Of a DNA stretch of 64,000 nucleotides, positions 20,690 through 31,575 are shown one piece after another. Origin of the DNA: Sabellastarte sp. h YS-2021 (lineage: Eukaryota > Annelida > Polychaeta > Sabellida > Sabellidae). The translations under genes were made by a program, and so were the position numbers. The DNA is taken from contig OZ024933.1 in assembly GCA_964017235.1 (NCBI GenBank), forward strand, positions 62,912,255 through 62,976,254, in the 5' to 3' direction. The notes beneath the pieces were generated by a model, which worked only from the letters and a program-made list of their open reading frames with translations, was not told where the DNA came from and searched no databases. The stretch's first letter is position 1. Every line of letters begins with the position of its first letter.

Positions 20690-23600
20690 TTAATAAATTT
20701 TTTTAATAATTTTTAATGCATTAAAATTCATGAAATCATGCACAAAATCATTTATAACTTGAAAAGTGTTGCATTTAGAGCATTTTGTTAAAATATGTTA
20801 TTCAGCTACTTTTTTCATAGCTACAATATGGTGAGTAAGTTGGGTGCCTGTCTCAATAGCTAAGTGAGTAATAGCTACTTTTGGGCTTTTCAGTAACTTC
20901 CATCATGAGTAAAATCACTTGTAACTTAAAAACTATTGCATTTAGAGAATTTCGTATAAATATGTTATTCAGCTACTTTTGGGTCAGCTATAACATAGTA
21001 AAATTTTAGACCTGTAGCTCATGGCATAGCTGAGTAATAGCTACTTTTAGGTTATCACTGTTGAGTAAATCGCTTATAACTTGAAAACTATTGCATTTAG
21101 AGAATTTCGTATAAATATGTTATTCAGCTACTTTTGGGTCAGCTATAACATAGTAAAATTTCAGACCTGTAGCTCATGGCATAGCTGAGTAATAGCTACT
21201 TTTAGGTTATCACTGTTGAGTAAATCGCTTATAACTTGGAAACTATTGCATTTAGAGTATTTTGTTTCAATATGTTATTCACCTATTTTGGGATCAGCTA
21301 TAACATAGTGAAGTTTCAGATCTGTGGCTCATTTCATAGCTGAGTAATAGCTACTTTGAAGTTCTCACTATTGAGTAAATCACTTGTAACTTAAAACCTA
21401 TTGCATTTAGAGAATTTCGTATAAATATGTTATTCAGCTACTTTTGGGTCAGCTATAACATAGTAAAATTTCAGACCTGTAGCTCATGGCATAGCTGAGT
21501 AATAGCTACTTTTAGGTCATCACTATTGAGTAAATCAGTTGTAACTTGAAAACTATTGCTTTAACAGTATTTTGCTTAAATATGTTGTTCACCTACTTTT
21601 GGGTCAGCTATAACATAGTAAAATTTCAGACCTGTAGCTCATTGCATAGCTGAGTAATAACTACTTTGAGGTTCTCACTATTGAGTAAATCAGTTGTAAT
21701 TGCAAAACTATTGCATTTAGAGAATTTCGTATAAATATGTTATTCAGCTACTTTTGGGCCAGCTATAACATAGTGAAATTTTAGATCTGTAGGTCATGGC
21801 ACAGCTGAGTAATAGCTACTTTGAAGTTCTCACTATTGAGTAAATCAGTTGTAATTGGAAAACTATTGCATTTACAGAATTTCGTATAAATATGTTATTC
21901 AGCTACTTTTGGGTCAGCTATAACATAGTAAAATTTCAGACCTGTAGCTCATGGCATAGCTGAGTAATAGCTACTTTTAGGTCATCACTATTGAGTAAAT
22001 CAGTTGTAACTTCAAAACTATTGCATTTACAGTATTTTGCTTAAATATGTTGTTCACCTACTTTTGGGTCAGCTATAACATAGTAAAATTTCAGACCTGT
22101 AGCTCATTGCATAGCTGAGTAATAACTACTTTGAGGTTCTCACTATTGAGTAAATCAGTTGTAATTGGAAAACTATTGCATTTACAGAATTTAGTATAAA
22201 TATGTTATTCAGCTACTTTTGGGCCAGCTATAACATAGTGAAATTTTAGATCTGTAGGTCATGGCACAGCTGAGTAATAGCTACTTTGAAGTTCTCACTA
22301 TTGAGTAAATCAGTTGTAATTGGAAAACTATTGCATTTACAGAATTTCGTATAAATATGTTATTCAGCTACTTTTGGGTCAGCTATAACATAGTAAAATT
22401 TCAGACCTGTAGCTCATGGCATAGCTGAGTAATAGCTACTTTGAGGTTCTCACTATTGAGTAAATCAGTTGTAACTTCAAAACTATTGCATTTACAGTAT
22501 TTTGCTTAAATATGTTGTTCACCTACTTTTGGGTCAGCTATAACATAGTAAAATTTCAGACCTGTAGCTCATTGCATAGCTGAGTAATAACTACTTTGAG
22601 GTTCTCACTATTGAGTAAATCAGTTGTAATTGCAAAACTATTGCATTTAGAGAATTTAGTATAAATATGTTATTCAGCTACTTTTGGGTCAGCTATAACA
22701 TAGTAAAATTTCAGACCTGTAGCTCATGGCATAGCTGAGTAATAGCTACTTTTAGGTCATCACTATTGAGTAAATCAGTTGTAACTTGAAAACTATTGCA
22801 TGTACAGTATTTTGCTTAAATATGTTGTTCACCTACTTTTGGGTCAGCTATAACATAGTAAAATTTCAGACCTGTAGCTCATGGCATAGCTGAGTAATAG
22901 CTACTTTGAGGTTCTCACTGTTGAGTAAATCGCTTATAACTTGGAAATTATTGCATTTAGAGTATTTTGTTTCAATATGTTATTCACCTATTTTGGGGTC
23001 AGCTATAACATAGTGAAGTTCCAGACCTGTGACTCATTGCATAGCTGAGTAATAGCTACTTTGAAGTTCTCAATGTTGAGCAAATCACTTATAATTTGAA
23101 AACTATTGCATTTAGAGAATTTAGTATAAATATGTTATTCAGCTACTTTTGGGTCAGCTATAACATAGTAAAATTTCAGACCTGTAGCTCATGGCATAGC
23201 TGAGTAATAGCTACTTTTAGGTTATCACTGTTGAGTAAATCACTTATAACTTGGAAACTATTGCATTTAGAGTATTTTGTTGCAATATGTTATTCACCTA
23301 TTTTGGGGTCAGCTATAACATAGTGAAGTTCCAGACCTGTGGCTCATTGCATAGCTGAGTAATAGCTACTTTGAAGTTCTCACTGTTGAGTAAATCAGTT
23401 GTAATTGGAAAACTATTGCCTTTACAGAAATTTGTGCAAATATGTTATTCAGCTACTTTTGGGTCAGCTATAACATAGTGAAATTACAGACCTGTAGCTC
23501 ATGGCACAACTGAGCAATAGCTATTCTCAGGCACTGACTGTTGAGTAAATCGGCTATAACTTGAAAAATATTGCATTTGGAGTATTTTGTTAAAATATAT

Positions 23601-24010
23601 TGTTCACCTACTTTTGGGTTAGCTATAACATAGTGAAATTACAGACCTATAGCTCATGGCATAGCGGAGCAATAGCTATTTTCAGGTTCTCACTATTGAG
23701 TAAATCAGTTGTAACTTGAAAACTATTGCATTTACAGTATTTTGCTTAAATATGTTGTTCACCTACTTTTAGGTCAGCTATAACAGAGCAAAAATGCAGA
23801 CATGTAGCTCATTGCATAGCTGTGTAATAGTTACTTTGAGGTTCTCACTCTTGAGTAAATCAGTAGTAACTTGAAAACTATTACATTTAGAGTATTTTGT
23901 TAAATATGTTTTTCACAGACGTTTTGGTCAGCTATAACATAGTGAAATTGCAGACCTCTATGTCATGGCATAGCTGAGCAATAGCTTCTTTCAGGTTCTC
24001 ACTGTTGAGT
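20690..24010 (+). repeat. 155-157-bp satellite array (about 21 units) in H2
   Basis: Units contain TTGAGTAAATC, AACTATTGCATTTAGAG, AATATGTTATTCAGCTACTT, GGGTCAGCTATAACATAGT and TAGCTGAGTAATAGCTAC. The adjacent-unit period is about 156 bp. GTATTTTGCTTAAATATG marks every third unit at 21567, 22032 and 22497, a 465-bp higher-order repeat. Confidence 0.95.
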
Positions 24011-24011
24011 A

Positions 24012-24835
24012 AATCATTGTATCCAACCTGTAGGAAATCATGGGCTGGGAATCTGTTAATATGGTCCGATTTGACCTTGGAACCCTCCTTCAAGGTCAAA
24101 TGAGGATAGCCAAACATAAAAGTGCTTATAACTCGCTTATTATTGGTCCTAGAGGTTTGGAATGAAAACCAACCTATAGAAAATCATGAGCTGGGAATTT
24201 TTTGGTGTGGTCGGATTTCACCTTGGACCCCTCCTTCAAGGTCAAATGAGGATAGCCAAACTTAAAAGTGCTTATAACTCGCTTATTATTGGTCCTAGAG
24301 GTTTGGAATGGAAAACTAACCTATAGAAAATCATGGGCTGGGAATCTTTTGGTGTGGTCAGATTTCACCTTAGACCCCTCCTTCCAGGTCAAACGAAGAT
24401 AGCCAAACTTAAAGTGCTTATAACTCGCGTATTATTGGTCTTGGAGGTTTGGGATGGTAAACCAACATATAGGAAATCATGGGCTGGGATTCTTTTGGTG
24501 TGGTCAGATTTGACCTGGGACCCCTCCTTCAAGGTCAATTGAGGATAGCCAAACTTACAATTGCTTAGAACTCCCTTATTATTGGTCCTACAGGTTTGGG
24601 ATGGTAAACAAGCTACAGGAAATCATGGGCTGGGAATTTTTTTGTGTGGTCGGATTTGACCTTGGACCCCTCCGTCAAGGTCAAACAAGGATAGCCAAAC
24701 TTAAAAAGTGCCTATGACTCACTTATTATTGGTCCGAGAGGTTTGGGATGGTAAACCATCCTAAATTCTTTGGCTGGGAATCTTTTGGTATGGTCAGATT
24801 TGACCTTTGGACCCCTTCTTCATGGTCGAACGAGG
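24012..24835 (+). repeat. 146-bp satellite array in H2
   Basis: AAATCATGGGCTGGGA-type blocks recur at 24035, 24181, 24328, 24474 and 24620 (146-147 bp apart), each followed by GACCCCTCCTTCAAGGTCAA and TATTATTGGTC. A two-copy remnant of the same family is at 34200-34430. Confidence 0.95.
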
Positions 24836-25119
24836 ATATTGCATTTATAGTATTTCTTTAAATATTTTTAACCTACTTTTTACACTTAAACAATTACCTT
24901 GTTACTTTATTTCATAATACCATTTGCAGGGCACAACTTTTTTGTCCTTTTTTTCTGTCAGCTTCGGAATATCTTTCGAACATGCTGTTCAGTTACCATT
25001 TACTGTATTTCTGTACAGCCATTTCCCTGATAATTATGCTTTCCTCTCATTATCACCATCACAAATCAAAAACATTCAGTCAGCTGACACAGTGCCCGTT
25101 CACGGGCACTCTCCTCTTG

Positions 25120-27127
25120 TTGGGAAATATGGGCTCACAAGGGTGCAAACCCAAAAGTAGTGTCCATATTAAAGGAGGGTTATGTTCTTCCCTTCAAAGT
25201 AAGACCTCCCTTAGTAAGGGATCCCCTGATAGTAAGTGGCTATGCAAACCCCATCAGAGACTCCCACTTGCAAGCAGCTGTACAAGCTCTGATCGAGAAA
25301 AAGGCAGTAGAGAGGGTCAGGGTTCAAACCTCACTAGCCTTTTTCAACAGACTGTTCATTGTCCCAAAGCCGAACCACAAGTGGCGGCCAATCTTGGATC
25401 TCAGTACTCTAAATCAGTTTTTATGCGTAAAAACATTCAAAATGGAGACTCCAGAGACAATCCGGACCTCTCTACAACAAGAGGAGTGGGTGACATCGCT
25501 AGAATTCAGCGACGCCTACTTCCACATCCCAATTCACTACACATCCCGAAAATTCCTCAGGTTCCACTTTCAGAACCAGTCGTACCAGTTTCGGGCACTT
25601 CCCTTTGGCCTGTCAACAGCTCCCATGGAGTTCACTGGTGTGGTCAAAGAGGTCAAGTTAATGGCTCAGTCACAGGGTATAAGAATCCACCAGTACCTAG
25701 ACGACTGGTTGATTCGAGCCCCTACCAAAGAATCTTGCCACCAGGGAACCCAATCCCTCCTAGCCCTCTGCCAGGAGTTGGGCTGGATGGTAAACATGCA
25801 AAAATCAGAACTGGAACCCCAACAAGTCTTCGACTTCGTAGGCTACCAGTACGACCTACTCAACGGAGTAGTCAGGCCTACTCAAAATCGTTGGGAAACC
25901 CTTCAACAGAAAATAACAGTGCTTTTACAGAACAGATCTTGCCGAGTGAGAACTTTCATGTCTCTTATAGGTCTTCTCACTGCGACAGAAAAACAGGTGA
26001 CCCTAGGCAGACTGCACATGAGACCTATTCAGTGGCACCTCAAGAAACACTGGAGAGTCCCAGAATCTCTGGAAAAGGAGATCCCAATTCCGAGGTCTCT
26101 CCATCAGTACCTGCAGTGGTGGACCCAAGAGGAAAATGTCCTAAAGGGTCAGCCCTTACACCCCCTGCGACACGCAGTTCAAATCTTTACAGACGCCTCA
26201 AAAGAAGGCTGGGGTGCTCACTTAGGCGACTTCACAGCAAGCGGTACTTGGTCAGTGCCCGAAAGCAAGTTGCACATAAACTTCTTAGAACTAAAAGCCG
26301 TGTTGTTAGCACTAAAAAGATTCCAACATTTAGTGCAAGGAAAGGTCGTCCTGATTGCCACAGACAACACCACGGTTGTGGCATACATCAACAAGGAAGG
26401 AGGTATGAGGTCAGGCTCACTCTGTGCCCTTCTTTGGCGGCTCCTATGTTGGTGCAGCCTCAATCAAATAGTACTGAAGGCCAGACACATTCCAGGCCGT
26501 CTGAATGTAATTGCAGACAAATTGTCTCGCCAAAGGCAGGTCATTCAGACGGAGTGGTCCCTCCATCAAGAGACCTTCGACCTCCTTTGTCAAACCTGGC
26601 ATTATCCCCGAGTGGACATGTTTGCAACAAGGTACAACTGCAAGCTAGTTCAATTTGTGTCCCCAATTCCAGACCCAAAGGCCTGGTCAGTGGATGCTCT
26701 GACATTGTCCTGGGAGGACCTGGACATGTACCTCTTCCCCCCAGTGTCTCTGATGGGGAAGGTGGTCAGCAAGCTGTCAGATCACTGGTATCGCAGAGCA
26801 ATCCTGATTGCCCCGGGATGGCCCAACATGCCTTGGTTTTGGGACCTAGTGGAACTATCTGCGAGGGTTCCTCTTTGTCTTCCACACCACCCAGATCTAG
26901 TGACCCAACCTTTCAACAAGGCACGTCACAGGGATCTGAGAAACCTAAATCTCCATGCCTGGCTCCTAGAGCCCAGACAATCAAGGAGCAGGGGTTCTCT
27001 AGCCCAGTGGCGTCAAGAATTGAGGCGCCTCAAAGACGTTCAACCAGAACAGTCTACGAAGCGAAGTGGGCCGTTTTTGTCAGATGGTGTGAAACAAGTC
27101 AGTTGGACTTCAGGAACCCATCTATAA
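25120..27127 (+). CDS. DIRS element 1 reverse transcriptase / RNase H / MT-like region
   Basis: Continuation of the split RT frame, open from 25088. RT fingers SRVxx-equivalent VPKPNHKWRPILDLSTLNQF, catalytic FSDAYFHIPI (near 25508), ALPFGLSTAP and YLDDW (25693-25707). RNase H follows with FTDASKEGWGAH (near 26187), ELKAV, ATDNTTVV and HIPG. The C-terminal block VDMFATRYN ... WEDLDMYLFPP ... LIAPGWPNMPWFWDL is the region DIRS elements carry where a Dam-like methyltransferase domain has been described. One oddity: FSDAYF where the second element has LKDAYF. The 5' end is cut off by the insertion, so the gene is probably inactive as it stands. Confidence 0.92.
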
Positions 27128-28029
27128 AACAAATAGCAGATTTCCTCCTGCACCTTTTCCAGGAGAAGAATCTCCAGCCCAGCACTATTGATGGTTACAG
27201 GTCAGCCATTGCAGACAAACTGGGAAATACCTCGGTTAATGTCGGCAAGGATGAAAATTTGACTAGACTGTTAGACAGTTTTCACAGAGATAGACCCAAA
27301 GGGCGCCGGGGGGTTCCTGCTTGGAACCTCTCCCTGGTTTTACACCAGCTTACAAAAGCGCCTTTTGAACCACTCAGAAAGGCTTCTCTGAAGCACCTTA
27401 CTTTCAAAACTGTTTTTCTCCTAGCCCTGGCTTCAGGAAAACGCAGGAGTGAGATTCACGCTTGGTTAAACAAAAATATCAGACACCAAGCTGACTGGTC
27501 CAAAGTTTCCCTCTACCCTTCACCAAGCTTCTTGGCGAAAAATCACTTGGCAAAAGAGGGACCAGAGTGCGTGGCCCCTGTGGTCATTCCAGCCTTAGCC
27601 CCCACTCTGGATAAGTCTTTAAAGGAAGACAGATCCCTTTGCCCCGTTCGGGCTCTTCGCTACTACCTGGACAAAACGCAGGACCTAAGAACGGGAAAGG
27701 AGTTAGTTTTTGTTTCATTCAAACAGGGTTTTAACAAGGACATCTCTCCTGCCACTATCTCGTCCTGGATCAAACAAACAGTAGTGTTGTGTTATGATCT
27801 CTCTGACCAAGATTCCTTGACCTTACATCAGGTTAAGGCCCATGATGTTAGGGCCTTTGCGGCCTCCAAAGCCTTTCAAGGTGGCATATCTCTGGACCAG
27901 ATCCTAGCAGCATGCCACTGGAAGTCCCACAACACCTTTACACAGTTTTACCTTAAGGATGTTGCCTGGGCAGATAAGGAGCTTTTTCACTTGGGTCCTG
28001 TGGTGGCTGCCCAACAAATCCACCACTAG
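25120..28029 (+). CDS. DIRS element 1 tyrosine recombinase frame
   Basis: Same frame as gag, open continuously over the RT gene and on to TAG at 28027. The recombinase proper begins about 27020 (APQRRSTRTVYEAKW). Catalytic residues visible: Arg in ASGKRRSEIH (about 27440), AHDVR (27838-27852), the His of CHWKSHNTF (about 27928) and the Tyr of FYLKDV (27949). It integrates the circular DNA copy. The upstream 600 codons overlap RT/RNase H and are S/P/R-rich with no domain. Because the frame joins gag through one UGA, YR may be made by readthrough. A separate internal start is the alternative. Confidence 0.9.
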   Translation: MGNMGSQGCKPKSSVHIKGGLCSSLQSKTSLSKGSPDSKWLCKPHQRLPLASSCTSSDREKGSREGQGSNLTSLFQQTVHCPKAEPQVAANLGSQYSKSVFMRKNIQNGDSRDNPDLSTTRGVGDIARIQRRLLPHPNSLHIPKIPQVPLSEPVVPVSGTSLWPVNSSHGVHWCGQRGQVNGSVTGYKNPPVPRRLVDSSPYQRILPPGNPIPPSPLPGVGLDGKHAKIRTGTPTSLRLRRLPVRPTQRSSQAYSKSLGNPSTENNSAFTEQILPSENFHVSYRSSHCDRKTGDPRQTAHETYSVAPQETLESPRISGKGDPNSEVSPSVPAVVDPRGKCPKGSALTPPATRSSNLYRRLKRRLGCSLRRLHSKRYLVSARKQVAHKLLRTKSRVVSTKKIPTFSARKGRPDCHRQHHGCGIHQQGRRYEVRLTLCPSLAAPMLVQPQSNSTEGQTHSRPSECNCRQIVSPKAGHSDGVVPPSRDLRPPLSNLALSPSGHVCNKVQLQASSICVPNSRPKGLVSGCSDIVLGGPGHVPLPPSVSDGEGGQQAVRSLVSQSNPDCPGMAQHALVLGPSGTICEGSSLSSTPPRSSDPTFQQGTSQGSEKPKSPCLAPRAQTIKEQGFSSPVASRIEAPQRRSTRTVYEAKWAVFVRWCETSQLDFRNPSIKQIADFLLHLFQEKNLQPSTIDGYRSAIADKLGNTSVNVGKDENLTRLLDSFHRDRPKGRRGVPAWNLSLVLHQLTKAPFEPLRKASLKHLTFKTVFLLALASGKRRSEIHAWLNKNIRHQADWSKVSLYPSPSFLAKNHLAKEGPECVAPVVIPALAPTLDKSLKEDRSLCPVRALRYYLDKTQDLRTGKELVFVSFKQGFNKDISPATISSWIKQTVVLCYDLSDQDSLTLHQVKAHDVRAFAASKAFQGGISLDQILAACHWKSHNTFTQFYLKDVAWADKELFHLGPVVAAQQIHH

Positions 28030-28387
28030 TCCCCTATGCTTCTTTGTATATAATTATATACAGTGTACATACTAGTTAGTTTTAGGTGTAGGCTCACTTT
28101 TAGCCTAGGCCTTGGCTTCTCAAAGTCTTTTACTTCAGAGTAATCCTCTGGGTATAGGACTTTCCCTACTCTTCCAGGTTAACCGTGGGAATCATTGACT
28201 TGAACTCTTACTCTCTTCCTCCCCTCAGAGCAGTCAAAAAGGGGGGGGGGGGGGGGGGGGCAGGTGAGTCTAGTTACCCTTGAGACTAACATGTCTCCTC
28301 AAAGGACTAGAACCTCACACCTAGGTATAATATAAGAGTTTCCCCAATCCTCAGAAGGCTGCCCTCCTTCCACTGGGTAGTTATTCT
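28030..28387. other. DIRS element 1 3' non-coding region
   Basis: Between the YR stop and the internal complementary region. Contains a 20-nt G run at 28241-28260. No coding signal. Confidence 0.7.
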
Positions 28388-28485
28388 AGCTATCGTCTGG
28401 TAGGTAAGATGTATTAACGCAATGAAATTGCAAATTTTAATTAGTAAATTAAATTTTTATTAGTTAATACCTTACCTACCAGACG
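28388..28485 (+). repeat. Internal complementary region of DIRS element 1
   Basis: 28388-28427 is the reverse complement of the left outer end (17735-17774). 28425-28485 is the reverse complement of the right outer end (28698-28758). They overlap at AAA. In DIRS replication models this region templates circle closure. The agreement also fixes both element borders. Confidence 0.95.
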
Positions 28486-28539
28486 GGAAATTCCCACCCG
28501 GCCTTCCCCGCTTCCAGCCTTCATCATTCAATCTTAGGG

Positions 28540-28720
28540 ACGAAAAAGATGCTATGACGTCACGTCCCTCTGGCGAGTGAGGCAGGAACTAGGCCACCTG
28601 GCGAGTGGATTGTAGTGTGCCGGTCCTGCCGGGGGTGAAACCCGGGACGTCTTTTTCTTTCGTTTGGCGGGACCGGCTGGCGCCGGGCTATAGCTATCGT
28701 CTGGTAGGTAAGGTATTAAC
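28540..28720 (+). repeat. DIRS element 1 right inverted terminal repeat
   Basis: Reverse complement of the left terminal repeat, from ACGAAAAAGATGC to AAGGTATTAAC. A unique right extension to 28758 is mirrored in the internal complementary region. Confidence 0.95.
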
Positions 28721-28886
28721 TAATAAAAATTTAATTTACTAATTAAAATTTGCAATTTTGGGCATATCTTCTCACTGTGGCCTAGTGCTTATATACAGAA
28801 GGACAATCATCGTATGGTGGATAAAAATAACACATATGTTTTGATTAAGAATGCAGAAATTTAACCCTCGGCCTCTTCCTTCAAGG

Positions 28887-29114
28887 GAGGGGCCATGGTG
28901 GCAGAGTGGTAACACTCTCGCCTCCCACCTCTGAGGCAGGGGTTCGGTTCCCGGCACGGCCTCAAGTGGGAAAGCTGGTAGTTGCTTGCCGTTGGTCAGC
29001 AGTTTACAGTACAGAACCCTGACAAACTGTATGTACTGGATTCCTTTGCCCTTCCAACTACCCGTCGTGATATGACTTGTACAGTGTTGAAAGTGACGTA
29101 AAACCATAAATAAA
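28887..29114 (+). mobile_element. tRNA-derived SINE with 13-bp target duplications
   Basis: The head holds a pol III A box in GGTGGCAGAGTGGTAACA and a B box GGTTCGGTTCC. The body is shared with the SINE at 10335-10552. The tail is ACGTAAAACCATAAATAAA. It is flanked by TCTTCCTTCAAGG at 28874-28886 and 29115-29127. Confidence 0.93.
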
Positions 29115-29127
29115 TCTTCCTTCAAGG

Positions 29128-30349
29128 ACATGGTCAGCAAACATCAATATGTTGGCCTTTTCCCCTATATTTTTGGTTATTTTCATTTGTAAGTACTTTA
29201 TGATATGTCAGAGTTTAGAATGTTAAATGAAATTACAGGAAATCGTGGGCTTGGAATCTTATGGAAGAGTTGGATTAACATTGAACCCTGCTTCAATGTC
29301 AAACTTCAAGGTTACTTACTTAAAAGACTTTATATCTTCCTCAGAGATTTTCTTTCAGAAGCATTTGAATAAACTTGTAACAATATGCCAATTTCAAAGC
29401 AAGGACACAAACCCAAAGCAAGGATACTAAGTGTTAGAACTGTATATGTGTGGGGATAATTACAAGATTGATGGGTTAGTATAAAAAGTATGTAGATCGA
29501 GTGGCCATCAGTGCAAAACCATTTCAATTCTGGTGTACCATTAAATCCCTCTCCCCCAGTATCCATCCCCCTTGTTTTAGGATGTCTTAGGGCCTGCCCT
29601 GGAAATGGATTCCCCAAATCAGAAAAAAGTGTTTTTAGTACATCCCCAATCAAATAGACTCACTAACAGGAATTGAAGTTCATGGAAACAAAAGCACAAA
29701 GATTGCTGCAACTGAGTATTATATGTACTTTTATTTATATATATGTATGGAATATCTCCATTGAAAATGGTACTTCAGTTAATAATTAGGTGAATTAGTC
29801 AATTTTACAGCTTCATAAGTTTTAGTTTACAACTTAATGCTATCATCTCACTATGACATTGTATTGTTCTAACACTTTAGCTTTACAATTGTGTTCTCCT
29901 GCACCTTTACATACCTTTCTGAAGGACTTCTTATCCTTGCACTTTTTCACTATTTGGATATCTTGTGGAGTTAAATGCTATTTTCCAAGGCTGTGGGGCA
30001 CGGGCATCTCTGATGCTATTTTAAATGTTTTAGGTGCATTAAGTTGTTAATTGTAGTTGGTATTTAAGACATTTATAGCTGTTAAAGATGATATGTTTGC
30101 TCCCTCACAATCAAAATTAAAGTGAAGCGAATCAGGGTTTTCTGGGTATCGACTCATTGTATATGCAGTAGTACCGACAAAAATATTTCTTTTAGAAATA
30201 GTCTCATTTCTCCCTCCAACGCATAAGCATTATTGAGGATAAAGTAAGTATTTAACTTAGAAAAAGTTAAATTACAATAAAATTTTTACAATTTCAACAT
30301 TAATCACAAGCTATGTATCAATTGTGGTCCTACTACTTTAGTATTTGTA
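29128..30349. other. Intron 4 sequence between SINE and H3
   Basis: 29220-29320 has a diverged single copy of the GAAATCGTGGGCTTGGAATC satellite family. 29690-30030 is a dispersed repeat paralogous to 46225-46575. No gene seen. Confidence 0.55.
29690..30030 (+). repeat. Dispersed repeat, copy 1
   Basis: Shares GATTGCTGCAACTGA, TACAGCTTCATAA, GGCTGTGGGGCACGGGCATC and TCTCTGATGCTATTTT with 46225-46575 in the same order. No ends or coding capacity identified. Confidence 0.7.
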
Positions 30350-31282
30350 TCCCCGACGCGAAGCGGGGATACTATGGATTCATCATCGTTGTCGTCCGCG
30401 TCCGCAGAGATTTCTTGTTAACGACCTACAGTCCACATCTTTCCGGTTTTTAGTCGAATCTTTGATTCGAGTTATGTACTGGGTTGTGGCCGCGATTTTA
30501 AATCGCCTATTTAAGCCCTTAAATATCAAATTCTGGATAATATTTGTTCACATATCGGTACATTAAGGTGTATATTATACACTCTGCCATTTTGAAGATT
30601 TTTAATGCTTTTATTAAGTTATATTTTATGAAGTAAAAAGCATGTCTGGCACTACGTCTGGCTTTCTATAAGGTCCAGTATGTCCTAGAACCTATTGTAT
30701 TTCCATTGTGATTTTCGACTCGAACGAGTCTTTTTTAACCGTTTCGTCTGCTGGTTTCTAGACGTGAAACCCTAATTAATTTATTTGTCTGCTGGTGTAT
30801 CACGCACTCACTGTTAATGTAAAATTGTTGTCTGCGCATCTACCAATTTGTCAAACAAATAAACCGCAAAGAAATTAATGAATGAAGTGACGTCACGGTA
30901 GTACTATACATTTTTCGTTCAGCCAATCAGAATCGAGAACACCTCTGGCAGAGACAATGAAAATATTCAAACTCCGTAGTTCTACATTCAACCACTCGAA
31001 GGCGCTTTTGCATGTCCTAGAAGTTTTCACATCATTTCGACGAAATTCTTCATAATTTGTGCTTCCCTATTTTCGCTCATTGTGGCCTAGAAGTTATCAC
31101 GTGATTTCGACGAAATACTTCATCGCCAGTAAAATATAGCATAATCGTTGACTCCCTATTTTCGCTCATTGTAGAAATAACACACAAATATTTTATTTAA
31201 ATACTTACAATTTGCTTCTGTAAAATATCCATATACAGTACTATATATCCACTCTTCTCATTTCAAAATCAAATTTCAAACT

Positions 31283-31575
31283 GCAAGTCCGTGAACAGGA
31301 AATATACTGGTACGTAGTTTTCGTCTTAAACCAGCCTTGTAAAATATTGCCGTGACTGCGCATGTTTGCTCATTAATATTAATGAGGCAAGTCCGTGCAC
31401 AGGAAATATGCTGGTAGTTTTCATCTTAAACCAGCCTTGTAAAATATTTTCAGGAAATCCCCTCAAAGAACTGCCGTGACTGCGCATATTTGCTCATTAA
31501 TATTAATGAGGCAAGTCCGTGGACAGGAAATATCCTGGTGGTTTTCATCTTAAATCAGCTTTGTAAATCTGCGGA
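31283..31575 (+). repeat. Triplicated 105-125-bp segment
   Basis: GCAAGTCCGTG-ACAGGAAATAT begins units at about 31283, 31387 and 31511. The first two units carry AAACCAGCCTTGTAAAATATT and end TGCTCATTAATATTAATGAG; the third is partial. Confidence 0.9.

Larger units (their letters stand above)
20314..25119 (+). mobile_element. Helentron-like satellite carrier H2, nested in DIRS element 1
   Basis: The 5' end forms a perfect hairpin, CAGCTGAC (20314-20321) with GTCAGCTG (20328-20335). It is followed by a GTACGC/GTCCGC hexamer repeat (20355-20396). About 3.9 kb of satellite follows. The 3' end has the palindrome GTCAGCTGAC (25079-25088) again, a perfect hairpin GTGCCCG-TTCA-CGGGCAC (25092-25109), and CTTG followed by host TT. 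Removing exactly this block rejoins the RT frame at the conserved V-W-E position. No transposase is encoded. The insertion is 4,806 bp, a multiple of three. Confidence 0.75.
17735..28758 (+). mobile_element. DIRS-type tyrosine-recombinase retrotransposon, element 1
   Basis: It has inverted terminal repeats (17744-17926 and 28540-28720), gag, RT/RNase H and tyrosine recombinase genes. An internal complementary region (28388-28485) is built from reverse complements of both outer ends, joined at a shared AAA. These are the defining features of the DIRS group, which replicates via a circle and integrates by a YR without target duplication. TTT is found at both outer borders. A 4,806-bp Helentron-like element (20314-25119) is inserted in it, so the element itself is about 6.2 kb. 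Confidence 0.95.

Noticed and set aside
20690..24010. Regular repeats as a CRISPR array
   Set aside because: Units are 155-157 bp without short conserved repeats and unique spacers, and the context is animal intron DNA.
20326..25089. Direct repeat CAGTCAGCTGACA at both ends of H2 as a 13-bp target-site duplication
   Set aside because: Using it as a duplication leaves a stop in the RT frame just before the insertion and extra sequence with two hairpins. The borders 20314/25119 instead rejoin the conserved V-W-E position in the RT frame. GTCAGCTGAC is better seen as a terminal inverted repeat.
24982..25120. Start of the YR gene at 24982
   Set aside because: This part of the open frame lies inside the Helentron-like insertion; the element's own frame resumes at 25120.
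28887..28975. Functional tRNA gene
   Set aside because: A and B boxes are present but the sequence is the head of a SINE with flanking target duplications and no intact cloverleaf evident.
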